DNA of 64,000 nucleotides from Lycorma delicatula (GCF_047948215.1 NC_134458.1:144053536-144117535), one strand, 5' to 3'; numbered from the stretch's first letter, positions 35,801-47,129 are shown. Numbers and translations are program-made. Notes: generated from the sequence alone by a model not told the origin.

Positions 35801-36578
35801 TTTCGGTGTGGAATGCAGTAAATATATATATATATATATACTACTAATCAGTAGTAGTATACTATACTTTACTATCAATCAGTAGGGGAGTGAAGGATTT
35901 ATGTGGAAGGTAAATAAATAAGCATACGATAAAGATTTAATAAATCAGATAAATTTATCAGGATAAACTGATGTAAGATTACAGATTGATATTTTAATTT
36001 AACTTGCAAATAAGTTCGTAGAAAATACACAATACTAAAACGGGATTTAGAAACTGTTGTTGGCAACTTCTTTTATCAAAACAAAAAAACATGGAAGTGT
36101 TTACTAGATAATAATATTCCCAAGGAAGGAAATCTACATATTTTTGTTCATAGTCTCATTTTTTTTATTTGTAATGGTTTTGCAGTTTATGTTATTGTTA
36201 TTTGTTTTAACTTTTTTATGGCTTTTTTGTTTCCTAGTTTACATCATTTATATTTTATAATTGATTATAAATCAGTTATAGTCGTTTATCGATTTTTTTT
36301 TTTTTTTTATATTATTTTCTACAGTGGAAGTAAGTAAATAAATTTCTATTTACACAGCATGATTTCAGCGGAGGACAGAGTCGATCATTTCAGTTAAGAT
36401 GCTTTTTAAGAAAGTCTACCTTCAAAAGTTTTTTTTGTAATAAATTTTAAGGCTTTAGTGTTTTATCACAATCAGTTTCTAGTTTTCTGGATGGGAACTC
36501 GATCGAAAAAGGTCTATCGTAACATCTTCAATTATAAAGGGATAAGGGAGGGTTTTATGGAAAAAATTATACTTAATG
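35801..36578. other. AT-rich intergenic DNA
   Basis: TA microsatellite at 35821-35840 and a T-run at 36293-36309. No gene is seen up to the TA preceding the next transposon. Confidence 0.5.
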
Positions 36579-36580
36579 TA

Positions 36581-36611
36581 CAGAGTTGCGCATGAAGTGA
36601 TCCAACATTTG
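36581..36611 (+). repeat. Left terminal inverted repeat
   Basis: Begins CAGAGTTGCGCATGAAGTGA and ends CAACATTTG. Pairs with 37851-37881; preceded by TA. Confidence 0.9.
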
Positions 36612-36727
36612 TTTTGGCAATAATTGTTCAGTTTAACAATTGTTAATGTGTTTTATGTTGGCAGAAGTGACAGCAGGCAGGAGTATTACTTTCCTCTCTT
36701 TCCGAGTGCGCTGTGAATCGTTCCAAG

Positions 36728-37775
36728 ATGGCTGACAAAGAAATTCTGACTGTTGAACAGCGCGTAGACTGTGTTGTTTTTAAATGAAACGAAAAGTGTG
36801 GTGCTTACACAAAGGTGGTTTCGTGCACATTTTCCAACTCTATGATGGTCCTCATTTAAAACAGTACGTAGACTACGAAAAATTGAATAGTGATGGTTCA
36901 GTATTTGAGAGTAAGCGCAAACGGCCTGCCGATGTTCGTTCTCCACAGAATGTCGGAGCTGTTAAAGCAGCGTTACTGAGGAGCCCGGGAAAATAAACAA
37001 GAAAAGCAGCAACACGGCTTGGGATTTTTAGGCGATTTGTGCAGCGAATTTTAATTTAAAAACTGATTTACATTTGTATTCGTATCAAATACGGATGAAC
37101 ACTTATAACACAGTGTTGCCTAAATTAATGGTTGACAACAAACATCAAAGAATGGTATTCGCTGAACGGGTTGTGTATTAAGGCGTATGGTTGAACAATG
37201 TATGGCTTTCAGATAAGGCACATTTTCACCTTGACGGGGTTGTTAATAAAATGTGCGTTTTTTGGCTTCCGAAAATCCACTTGTGCTTCATGAAACAATC
37301 AATCCACACGAGCCATTCTTTTTTGGACAGTGAACAGTGAATATTATCTAAATGTGCACGGTAATAATTTTGTTATTCAGTTTCTCGCAAAAGATCTCGA
37401 TTAGAAATAGAATGGCTCATGCAGGATGGAACCAGATCGCACACAGCTAATGTTGTTTTAGACTTTCTGCGTGAAACTTTCAACGCAAATGTCATTTCAA
37501 ACCGATTTCCTAATCGTTTTGCGCGTAAACAGAACTGGCCTTCGAATAGTCTTGATTTGAATCCATGTGATTATTTTCTTTGGGGATTTATAAAGGAAAA
37601 GATTTTTCCTAAACACCCTCCCACAGTGATGGAATTGCAAGAGCTGATCATTGAGGAGTGCGGTGAGAGAACCGAGGGTATGTGTCGTCGAGTTATTAAC
37701 AACATAGGAGTTCTTGTTGAAGAAATTTCTAGACATGATGGCGGTCATATTGAACACGGGATGAGCAGAAAATAA
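36728..37775 (+). pseudogene. Transposase of the 36.6-37.9 kb transposon, multiply broken
   Basis: ATG at 36728 opens MADKEILTVEQRVDCVVF and hits a stop at 36785-36787. The next frame continues with SVVLTQRWFRAHFPT (helix-turn-helix) and then VFESKRKRPADVRSPQNVGAVKAALLRSPGK. Across further shifts come LSDKAHFHLDG (first catalytic Asp, near 37205-37235; the residue after it is Lys where the family has Glu), FWLPKIHL-type residues, then an open stretch from 37416: MQDGTRSHTANVVLDFL (second Asp), FNANVISNRFPNRFARKQNW, LDLNPCDYFLWGFIKEKIFP (third Asp), and the C-terminus ending RHDGGHIEH. There are 47 residues between the second Asp and the Asp of PCDYF, in one uninterrupted frame. The catalytic C-terminal 118 codons are intact but the rest is not. 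Confidence 0.88.
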
Positions 37776-37850
37776 TTTCCAGGTATATAGTAAACATGTT
37801 GTATTTCACTTTTCTGTATTGCGATCCAAATAAATATTTTTTAACAATAC

Positions 37851-37881
37851 CAAATGTTGAATCATTTCGTGCGCCACTCTG
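37851..37881 (-). repeat. Right terminal inverted repeat
   Basis: On the minus strand begins CAGAGTGGCGCACGAAATGA and ends CAACATTTG. Followed by TA at 37882-37883. Confidence 0.9.
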
Positions 37882-38089
37882 TACTTCTGAAAAATATACA
37901 TAAAAAAAGTTTCGAAAAATATCAACACCTTTAAAATGGTAAAACTCCAGAAATTACCATGTTCAATAAAAATTTTAGTCTATTTTATAACGTAAAAGAA
38001 ACATTTACTGTCAAAAGAAATTTACTGTCATCTGAAATATTTTTCTTCTGTGAGGCACTTTAAAGTAGCTTATGATTCATACTACAGTT

Positions 38090-38760
38090 CCTTTTTCTTC
38101 CCTTCTTTGTAATATTTTTTTCGTTTCCCTGCTCTTACCTGATATCTTCTTTTTTTTCATTTTCTATTTCTTCCTCTTCTTCTTTTTGCACTTGTCTTTC
38201 CTTTCTTTCTCATCTTTATTTTCTCCTTCTCAACTACCTTTCTAACTTCTATTTTGCCTTTGCAACCGCTTCTCCTTGTTTATATCTTCTATCGCTCTTT
38301 CTCCTCTTTTCTCTCTTCATCCTCTTCTTCATTCCCATACTCTTCTTGTTCTTCTCTTTTTTCTTCTTCTATATCACCTCTTCCTCTCCTTCTTCCCTCT
38401 TTGCCCCTGCCCTTTCTCTTTCTCATCGTTATTTTTCTACATCTCCCTCTTTTCCTGATTCTTTCTTCTCCTTCTTTCACATCTTTTTTTTGTTTCTTTT
38501 CTCCTTTTATCTTCTTCTTTTTCCATTTAACCTCTCCTTTTTGTTCTCTTTTTCACTTTCTTTGTTAAGCTTCCTCTTTTCCCCTTTCCTTTTCCATCTT
38601 CCCCTTTCCACCATCCAATATTTCTCTTTCCCGATCTTTTTATTGTTTATCCTTTCATTCCTCTCGTAGTTATTTATTTTTATAAAATTTTTTCTCATCT
38701 TCACTCAGATATCTTCTTCTTAGCCTTTTTTTATATTTCTTTTTCTGCTGTTCTGCTGGA
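38090..38760. repeat. Long pyrimidine-rich (CT) tract
   Basis: About 670 bases in which the plus strand is almost entirely C and T, with TTCTTC, CTCTTT and CCTTTC words in irregular order. It opens long artificial frames in every reading (Ser/Phe/Leu-rich forward, Lys/Arg/Glu-rich reverse), none of which should be read as protein. It is a degenerate CT/GA microsatellite field. Confidence 0.75.
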
Positions 38761-41515
38761 CTCTTTATAATATTGGACCTTGTAACTGATCAATACGTAT
38801 GAAATTTATGTAACTTTTTCTATAAAAGTCTTTTCGGCATTCTCTTTACTTTTCCATAACAGCTTTATTTTGTCTGTATATCCTTTTTCTGCAAATCTCT
38901 CAGTTTAAATTTTATTCTTAAAATTATACTGTCTTCCAACAATCTGGTTAATTAAACAATTAATTTTTCCAGTTTCAAGATGGTTTTTTTTCTGAGGAGT
39001 ACCATTATAATAAAAATCATATTCATTTTTGTGAATTTAGATTCAGCTACCTTAAGATAAACTAATATAATTTTAATTTTATTTTGAGTTTGGATCATTC
39101 GATAGATTAAGTATATTAATTATAGATTACAATGAACGCTAATCCTAATAATTAACACGCAAGTTATTAATTGTTAAATCAGTATATTCATACATAGCGT
39201 GCGTTCTCAAATAGTGATTCAGGTACGCTTGAAGTGTTTGGAAAAACAAAAAGCTTTGACACTTTTGATATTTATTATTATCATTGAAATGTATGGAAAG
39301 GATTTGTAAATTTCCTCAGTTTTTCAAAAATTGTACATTGGCATGGATATATGAAAATTTCAGTGGGTAATTTTTTCCTAAAATTTTAAATAATATTGTA
39401 TATAATAGCTGAAACATCTGTAGTATAAAATAACCCGTGAAATATATGCACATTATAATAACTTAATGTGTACTCAGGTGCTAAAATTGTGGTTGCATTT
39501 AATAATGGTTATAACCGCAAGTCTGTGTAACTTTCTTAGATTAATCAACCAAACCAGCCCCTAATACAGAAGTTATATTGCTTGTTGCAGAATTAAATTT
39601 TTCATACTATTGTAAATTTATACTTATATTTTTTTAAATATTAATTGTTGTTCAAGTCTTATAATTAATATTTTAATTTTTAAGTTAAATATTTTTTAAC
39701 ATTCAATAAATGAATTTCATAGTAATTTGATGGAAACAACTTATTATGTTAGGAAGTAAATCATCTCTCCTAAGTGGATAATGTATTAAAATAGAATCAC
39801 TATAGAACTATACATTAGATAAGGCGGAGTTACCAGTTCACACGCTACATAGCGCGACTTGACGGTCAGAAATAAAAGAGAACTTGCGTGAGAGGTAATG
39901 AATCGACAAACATACATGCCTGACTTTATTTCACTCTGATATTAACTTTCTTTTATTCCATTCCCTATATGCACTTCTCGAATAAACAATGTACTCTCTG
40001 TTTTTGTGTTGTTACACAATTCTGTGCAATAGCAAAATTGGAATATTCCTATGATAACAATTTTCGTATCTACCGATAGCAGAGACTCTCCGGCGTAGTG
40101 GGAGGTCTTTTCACCTCCCACTAAGTTCAGTCAATGTCCATCATTCTTTTAGTATAATTTTTGCACAATAAAATAACTAAACTATTAAAATTAATAATTC
40201 TATAAACAACAATAGAATGAGTGTAAATAAGGCGTTCTATTGACATAATAATTTTTTTTTCTGATTGGTTAACTAGCTTTTAAAACTTAAGATATTTTTA
40301 AGACAATTTAATTATATTTTTACTATGAACGAATTATAATTAAAAATTAATTTGAAATATAATTTAGACTAAAAATTGAAATTTAAATAAGACTACGGTT
40401 TTAATGTTTTAAACATTATTAACAACAGCTAATAATAGTAATGGTAATAGCTAGTAACAGCTGCGATCGTTGAACTGTTATTTCAGCCGATACTGTAGCC
40501 ACAGTTTTTAGAAGTTGATATTTTTTTTACAGATATTAAAAATAAATAATTTTGATAATAGTACAAAATACATTAATAATAGTATTAATGATACTATTAT
40601 TACTATTACTATTATGTACTATTACTATTATGTACTAATAATAGTACAATTATACATTATTTAGTTCCGGTCAGGAATGATAGTTTTTTTTTTTATTAAA
40701 CTTATAGCAAAACGGTTTTAACTATTATTTTGCCTAGAAGAATAAAGGGAAATTATGGATAATAGCTTGATTAGAGGACCATTATAAATAATTTACAAAA
40801 ATTGTTATTAATAAGTAAAAATATTTATTTTATAAAGTAATAATATGATGCATCAGTGCCGAAGATAATAATTCAAAAAATAGATACACAATAAAATAAT
40901 AATTGTAAAAGTTTTATTGGCTAAACATTTGAGAACTTATTTTAATGTATATTAAACGAATATGAACAAATTACGGTTTATCTAATAACTAGCTTTTGTT
41001 AAACTATGAACACACTACTTTTTTTAAAATGAAGTATATTAATTTCATTTTAAATAGATTAATCCGAAAGTCTATTGTATTGTTATAAAATTTATTAAAA
41101 ATATACGGTTCATACTGAAATCCTTTCTCATATGTATTATGCTTTTTTACGTGAAAATAGTTGTATTATTTGAAGAAAAATAGCATTATTATTTTTTAGG
41201 AGTAAATTATTGTTATTTTTCAGCAAACATTTTTAGATTTTTTTGGTGATTAAAATATCACCTAAAAGTTGGTCTACATGAATCATAATCACCGGCACTA
41301 AATAAAGATACATTTTTTTGTATAATGAAAGGTTCTGATTTTTTCTAGTAATTTTAAGAGGTAATATTATATTTTAGACTTAAATATACGTTGGGATAAT
41401 AATTATTTAACAATGATGATCTGAACTTGTTAACGATGTTAATTTTGTTTTGGAGTTTCATAACTGTTCGTATTTTCTAATGTACAAGTATGATAACGAG
41501 TGGTAATTTTATCCC
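38761..41515. other. AT-rich intergenic DNA with a hairpin and small repeats
   Basis: 39815-40130 is less AT-rich (ACACGCTACATAGCGCGACT) and contains an 11-bp hairpin: 40096-40106 pairs exactly with 40113-40123 (GTGGGAGGT...ACCTCCCAC), 6-base loop. Its shape recalls but does not match the histone mRNA 3' stem. 40560-40645 holds tandem TACTATTATG-type units. CCGGTCAGGAATGATAG at 40668-40684 matches the junction of SINE family A (truncated fragment). No gene is seen. Confidence 0.45.
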
Positions 41516-41651
41516 AGAGGCTATGGTTTGGTTTTTTTATTTGTTTTAAAAGTTGTTTTTTTTCTGCTCTTTTAACATGCGAGATGTTTTTTTATTTTTT
41601 ATTTATTTATGTGATATTACGATGAATACTTTTTCTTTATTTTACGTAAAA
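41516..41651 (+). repeat. Direct duplication, copy 1
   Basis: Starts AGAGGCTATGGTTTGG, continues with AAAAGTTGTTTTTTTTCTGC, TTTTAACATGCGAGATG and GTGATATTACGATGAATACT, and ends in TTTATTTTACGTAAAA. A near-identical 132-base copy lies at 41853-41984 in the same orientation. Confidence 0.85.
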
Positions 41652-41852
41652 TCACTATTTTATTATCTGTTTTACAATCTGTGGAGTTGTTATTAAATGC
41701 CTAGTCTGTATTATTCTGCAGAGGTTTTGTACATTAAATTCATCTTTGTATGTAGCTTCTCCTGTTTCCGCATGTTGTACTTTATGCAATCAAAGTAGTA
41801 TAGTTTGTGTACTGTAGTAATATTGGGTTAGTATGATTAGTGTCTTCTTTGT

Positions 41853-41984
41853 AGAGGCTATTGTTTGGTTTTTATATTTGTTTAAAAGTTGTTTTTTATT
41901 CTGCTTTTTTAACATGCGAGGTGTCTTTTTTTATTTATTTATGTGATATTACGATGAATACTTTTTCTTTATTTTACGTAAAAA
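41853..41984 (+). repeat. Direct duplication, copy 2
   Basis: Same order of words as 41516-41651 with a few substitutions and short T-run length changes, so a segmental duplication about 340 bp upstream is likely. Confidence 0.85.
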
Positions 41985-42065
41985 TTGATTAAATAATTTT
42001 AATATATAATGATTGTATAATATATATATGACTATATGTATCCTACCCTTTTAAAGGGCATTTTT

Positions 42066-42067
<2 letters not shown>

Positions 42068-42126
<59 letters not shown>
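42068..42126. repeat. (TG)n microsatellite
   Basis: 59 bases of uninterrupted TG/GT repeat, likely length-polymorphic. Confidence 0.95.
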
Positions 42127-42129
<3 letters not shown>

Positions 42130-42130
<1 letters not shown>

Positions 42131-42580
42131 TAGCTTAGCACCGGAACATACTGATCACTAGCAGAAAATCCCAATTCGTTAGTACGTCTCGTGGTGGTCA
42201 GGTGTATACTTGTATACACAATAATATTATAAATATATATAAATATTATTGTATACAATAATATAGTTTTCTATCATTTGTATGATTGTTTTTCTTCATA
42301 AAATAATGAACTATAACCAAAAAGTAGGCACCGGAAGGTACCGATCAAAAGCGGAAAATCCCGATTCATTAGTATAAATTTCTAGAGTTAAATTTCTAAT
42401 TTAACTTTCGTTTTATCAATTTTCATCATTAAAAAAATATGTTTTCACAACATATTCCATTAATCATTGTTAGAGAGAGAGGGTAATCATTGTTGGACAC
42501 CTAATAATCCCATTCCGAGGCGCCTCCCGGCAGGGCAATCCGCCCGGAGAGCCTGGCTGAGCAGCTACTATATATATTGA
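42130..42580 (+). repeat. Repeat cluster with doubled 47-mer and GC-rich end
   Basis: GCACCGGAACATACTGATCA... (42138-42184) and GCACCGGAAGGTACCGATCA... (42328-42374) are 47-base direct repeats differing at about eight positions. Between them lies an inverted repeat (TGTATACA...AATATTATTGTATACA, 42211-42257). 42514-42570 is a GC-rich block (AGGCGCCTCCCGGCAGGGCA, then CCGCCCGGAGAGCC) ending in CAGCTACTATATATAT. GC-rich ends followed by TATATA are typical of short non-autonomous elements in insects; the class is uncertain, Helitron-like at best. Confidence 0.4.
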
Positions 42581-42936
42581 TTAAATGATTATCGTAATTA
42601 TTGTGTATCTATTACTATATTATTTTTGCAGACTACGAAGGAAAGAAAAGAATGCGTTCTTGCTTCAGTCTGAATAGATTCTTTTGTTTGTGTTTAAACA
42701 CTAATTTGTATCAGGTACATTCATTTGTTTGCTTTCTTTTTCTATAAAAAAAAGACTGTGGTCAATCCATAGTAAATTTGTCCTGCTATCTTTAATAAAA
42801 GCCGTAAAAAGTTGTTGAGGGGAAAAAATTCAAAGCCTACATGTATAATTTAAAAATACAACTTGTTTTACATCGTTTCTCCTTAAAATTGGATTGTTAC
42901 TGTAATACATCCAAAGACATTGTGATTTTTAAAGTA

Positions 42937-44250
42937 CCAGGTGATTGTTTAAAACGAAACCCAATTTAAACAAAAGTAATACGCTATGTTAAATGCGATT
43001 AGTTGAAAAATATTACAATTATTTGTGCAAAACAATACTGAGATCAGATTTTTTTTATAACAAATGAAAGTGTCTATTTTCATCAATGGAAACCTTTACC
43101 CTCTTTTAAAAATTCCGTACAACCTTCCGAAGTGTACCTCTTCCAATTTCTCGCAATTCTTGAATTATGTTGGCTTTTAGTTTTTCAGTGGTGTTGGTTT
43201 ATTTTTAAATATCTTTTAGATATCCCAGAAAAAAAATTTGCAGGATAAAGATCAAGTGACCTAGCTGGCCATAAGCCAATTGATGTTACTCATTCATCAA
43301 ACAAATTTCTCAAAGGTCCATTATTGCTCTTGCCGAGTGTCATGTAGCCCTATCTTGTTAAAACCACGGAATCTCTCTCATATAATTCTAAATGAGCGTG
43401 AAAATTTCTTGGTAGAGGTCTGCATTAATAGCGTTTCCAAAAAATGTAGGGAATATGGAACAAATTATGCTTCGCCTGGAAATTGCACATCACGCACTAA
43501 TTTTCTTTGGATGTAGAGGAGGTCCTTAATGGATGATTTGAAGGCTGTTGGAGTACATAGCGATCATTCCGACTATTAAAGAACCACTCAAATGAAACCA
43601 AGCTTAATCTGTAAAAAATATTTTATTCAACACTTTAATATTCTCCCAAAAAAACTGATTAAACCATTGAAAATAGTGGAGCCTAGCAGCATAACCAACT
43701 GGATGTAATTCATGTGACACATTAATTCGGTATGTCTTAAGTGTCCAGGTAGCTTTAAAGGCACTGTAAAGATATATTCCTTGTTGTTGCGCAAGTTTTC
43801 GTAATGAATTATTACGTGAATTAAAAACTTACCCTAATATCTTCCAATGTTTTTGTCATTAAGTACTGAACATTTCCGGCTATGTCTGATTTCAAACAGA
43901 ACCAGTCCCTCTATCTTTCTTTATCAAAAGAGTGATTGTAGATTTATTTTGTACATTCTTACCCGGGAAGTGCAATTGAAAAGCTTCTTGGCACAAAAAA
44001 ATATTTAGTTTTTAAATAATTTTCCACAATAAAAAATCTTTATTCCGTGGTCAAAACCTTTTTTTTTCTTAATAAAAAACACTGGTAACCAAAAATAACT
44101 AACTTTTCACAAAAAAATGAATAGAAAGTTATATCCGCTGATTATAAAACAACAACAGTAACTACAGCTACCTACGTTTTCATCCGAAATTATTGCATTA
44201 AATTTTCTAAAAAGAATTTTGCTTGGGTTGCGATTTAATAAAACACCCAG
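42937..44250 (-). mobile_element. Third TIR-bounded Tc1/mariner-like transposon, very decayed
   Basis: 1314 bp between TA (42935-42936) and TA (44251-44252). The ends pair imperfectly: 42937 begins CCAGGTGATTGTTTAAAACG, and the minus strand from 44250 begins CTGGGTGTTTTATTAAATCG; both then read CAACCCAA/GAAACCCAA. On the minus strand the order of motifs is right for a transposase: HFPGKNVPNKS-like (about 43975), ETGSV-like, a first catalytic block resembling FTDAWFHLSG (about 43600), a second resembling QDRATWHSARA (about 43355), IGLWPARSLDLYPANFF (about 43280-43240, third catalytic Asp replaced by Asn), then EKLKANIIQELREIGRG (43195-43140) and the C-terminus near 43060. Every block needs a frame change. 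Confidence 0.75.
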
Positions 44251-44971
44251 TATTTTTACACGAAACCAGAATAAAAATTGTGTTTCTTTTTGTAAATATA
44301 AAAAGTAGGTTTAAAAAAGTTTAAAAATTGTTTCTATCTTTTTACTTTGACAGATTTTTTTTACTTAATTTTTTTATGAATTTGATTATTTATTCACGAA
44401 GTAACAACATAAATAAAAAATGTAACCGTGTCCACGATTCTAATCAGGAATCTTCCGGATGAAAGGCAAAACTAATATTACTATTTCATTCTGGAGATCA
44501 GCGTTGTATCAGAATATTTTTTATGCATATAAAAAATAATAAAAAAAAATTAATAATAATATAAGAATAATAATAATCATTTTATACTCTTTTGTGATGT
44601 ATCTCATGATTTCAATGCATAATTTTTTTATTTATATCGCGACTCACGTTTCTTACCATTTTTCGTATTTTACAAACAAATTTTTTTTAATCCAAGCTGC
44701 ATTTTTTATTATGTTTTCCCATACTTTTAATATGAAATCTAATTAAAATTTAAAAAAAGGCAAAAACTGGTTAAAAATAAGAAGATTATTTCTTTCCTAC
44801 TTTTCTTTAAATATTGGATTCCTGAAGTCGGCTTAATTAAGTTGTTGGTAATTTTTAATTTAGCTCCGACTTTAGGATGGTAAAATTTAAAAAAAGGATT
44901 AATAATTCTTTTACCATTTCGTACCAACTTTGGTTAGTTTTATAATATTTTTTTACATTTATTTTTTTATA
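44251..44971. other. AT-rich DNA containing a SINE-A fragment
   Basis: 44380-44510 is a degraded family A SINE on the minus strand (CGATTCTAATCAGGAATCTT then CCGGATGAAAGGCAAA at 44433-44470). The remainder is AT-rich; the minus-strand frame at 44739-44927 has no motif. Confidence 0.45.
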
Positions 44972-45160
44972 TCTTATATATAAATGAAAAAAAATTTACG
45001 TTTGTTTGTTTGCAGCAGCATCACGCGAGAATCATCCTACTGACTGCTTTCAAATTTCAGGATACGTTCGTGTTATTCTAAGGAAGGTTTTAAAGCCGTA
45101 GATTTAGACCCTAGCTCCCTTGGGGTTGAAGTTGTGAACTAAAGATATTAATTTAAAAAA
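44972..45160 (+). repeat. Helitron-like 5' end or related repeat, copy 1
   Basis: Begins TCTTATATATAAATGAAAAA, then GTTTGTTTGTTTGCAGCAGC, ATCACGCGAGAATCATCCTA and TTTCAAATTTCAGGATACGT. The region at 48783 has the same layout with different wording. 5'-TC followed by an AT-rich stretch is consistent with Helitron starts but not diagnostic. Confidence 0.35.
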
Positions 45161-45168
45161 CAAAAATT

Positions 45169-45234
45169 AATTATTTTATTCTATTATGAGAATTATTTTA
45201 TTCTATTACGAGAATTATTTTATTCTATTATAAT
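45169..45234 (+). repeat. Three tandem copies of a 22-bp unit
   Basis: AATTATTTTATTCTATTATG plus AG, then the same with one change, then a third copy ending TATAAT. Short minisatellite, directly after the Helitron-like segment. Confidence 0.85.
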
Positions 45235-45830
45235 ATTCTATTATTATTCACCATGACTACAGAATATAGTGAAGTAAAATGACTAATTCATATTTCCATA
45301 ATGAATATCTGTAAAATATTTAATATTCACACTAACATCGTCGTTATTACTACTCTCTCTTTTGTAATTTAATTTTATTTTTAAGTATTTGTAAAGTTTG
45401 TATACTTCCGTTTTCGTCGTTTCTTCTTCTCTTTTCTTTTTTTTTTGTACATAACATCGCCGTTTATTATTAATCTTTCTTTCTCTTCTTCCTTCCGTGT
45501 AGTTTTTTGTCTTTTTCATTATGCTCTCTAAGAAGAGATGGAATCTAAGACGATCATCAAATATTGCTAAGCGTAGCCGGGTTTCGTGAAAAGAAGAAAC
45601 CAAAGAGGAAAGAGATCAGCACCTAGAGGTTGAATGAACATATAAATGCGAATTTCTTATAACCTTGAGGATAACGAATGCGTCTGGTGTCCAGGGGATA
45701 AAGCCCCCTGACCAGTTATTTTTAATATAAAATAAAACAAAATTTAAAAATCAGTAATGATTTTCGTGTAATAAATATCATACTATAAGTCTTACCACAA
45801 ATCATAACACATTTATAATATTGTAACAAC
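45235..45830. other. Intergenic DNA, nothing recognised
   Basis: The 106-codon minus-strand frame at 45283-45603 starts with TTG and is a Lys/Glu/Arg-rich low-complexity reading of a pyrimidine-rich patch, so it is not listed as a gene. Confidence 0.5.
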
Positions 45831-45945
45831 GATCTCTGGGGCGGAATCGAACCGTCTCTATCTACAATTCGGAGGTTCCAAGTTCAAGTCCCGATCAGGA
45901 ATGGCATTTTTTACACGGTACAAAATTCATTATCATCCATCAGTT
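45831..45945 (+). repeat. tRNA-derived SINE, family A, copy on the plus strand
   Basis: GATCTCTGGGGCGGAATCGA (altered box A region), TTCCAAGTTCAAGTCCCGAT (good box B) and CAGGAATGGCATTTTTTACA, then ACGGTACAAAATTCATTA. Same head-body order as the other copies. Confidence 0.65.
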
Positions 45946-47129
45946 ATTGTTGTATAATTAAATAAAATACTTAAAAAACATGTGAATATTTTAAACCACT
46001 ATGCCGATTAGTAAAACAAACACGTTTAGTAGTAACTTAGGTAGTGTTATGTTTGAACTTGAAACAGGTGAATAGCCTGACAACAAAAATTTCTTATAGA
46101 AAATTGAAACCGAAGCATTACAAATGAAAAAAAGATCTGTTACGAAATTAATAACATATAAATAGTCTATAAATACACAAATATTAGTGGAGATTTTCCT
46201 GGTAAATAAAAATATCTTAAATAAATGTAAATAATTAATTAAAAATAAAATTGTATAAAATATAACAAATTAATGAAATTTCATTATGTTTAATTATAAT
46301 TATGTATAACATAATTTGAATAAACAAAAATTCCTAGTATAATTAGTCCGTGTCTAATTCATTTTGATCCCCAAGGGTAAAACATATATTTAATAAATAT
46401 ATATTACCAGTCTGAGAGAAATTAATTACATAATTTTATTTTCTGAGTTAGTTATGTTAATTCCTAGAATGAAATAAGCAAAATTTAAAAAAAAAAAAAC
46501 ATTTTCTTTTTTGTTTTTTAATATTATGTGATCTTATAAAAAATGATGTAGACAAATTCTAGATAGACAACTTCAAAAATATGATTTTAATTTTAATTTA
46601 TACTTTAATTATTTTAGGTATTTTATTGATTATCAACTCCAACTGATAAGAAATCGTGAGATATTAGTTCAAATATTAATCACTGAAAAACGTTTCTTAC
46701 AATAAAATTCTTTTTATAAATTGATAGATGAAATAACATGAATTTATAACTAACTCGAAATTGATAAATGGCCTTTGTAATTACAAATTAAACTGTTTTT
46801 ATGTAAATGGTTTTATGTCGTATTTTTATCCATTTTTATTAAAAAAAAACTGGAATAATTATTTTGAATGATCTGTGGGGTTATATTCTTAATTTATTAA
46901 AAAAAATAAATAATTTATCTGTAATGATAATTTTCTCCGTTAATTTAATTAAAGCTATTTTTCTTATACATCTTATTGTTAGAGGAATAACAGTAATGGT
47001 TGTAGGAGACTTGATGCTTGAGGAGGGTTACTACAAAAACTAGTAAAACCTCAGTAACAGACAGGTTGCCACATTAAAGAAATTGATTTATAATTTTATT
47101 ATTTAATAATCTTAATGTATCATTGGTTT
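45946..47129. other. AT-rich intergenic DNA, nothing recognised
   Basis: Only homopolymer runs and chance short frames were seen. Confidence 0.5.

Larger units (their letters stand above)
36581..37881 (+). mobile_element. TIR-bounded Tc1/mariner-like transposon with wide catalytic spacing
   Basis: A 1301-bp element with 31-bp terminal inverted repeats (36581-36611 and 37851-37881, four mismatches) beginning CAGAGT, flanked by TA at 36579-36580 and 37882-37883. It contains one broken transposase. Its TIRs share only the first six bases with those of the 15999-17322 element, so it is a different family. Confidence 0.9.

Noticed and set aside
38254..38704. Overlapping ORFs of 60-107 codons in the pyrimidine tract
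   Set aside because: Low-complexity Ser/Phe/Leu or Lys/Arg/Glu readings in four frames of one CT-rich tract; no real protein composition.
40096..40123. Histone mRNA 3' stem-loop
   Set aside because: The stem is 11 bp and its sequence does not match the conserved 6-bp histone stem; no histone gene is near.
45283..45603. 106-codon minus-strand ORF
   Set aside because: Starts with TTG, is low-complexity and charged, and comes from a pyrimidine-rich patch.
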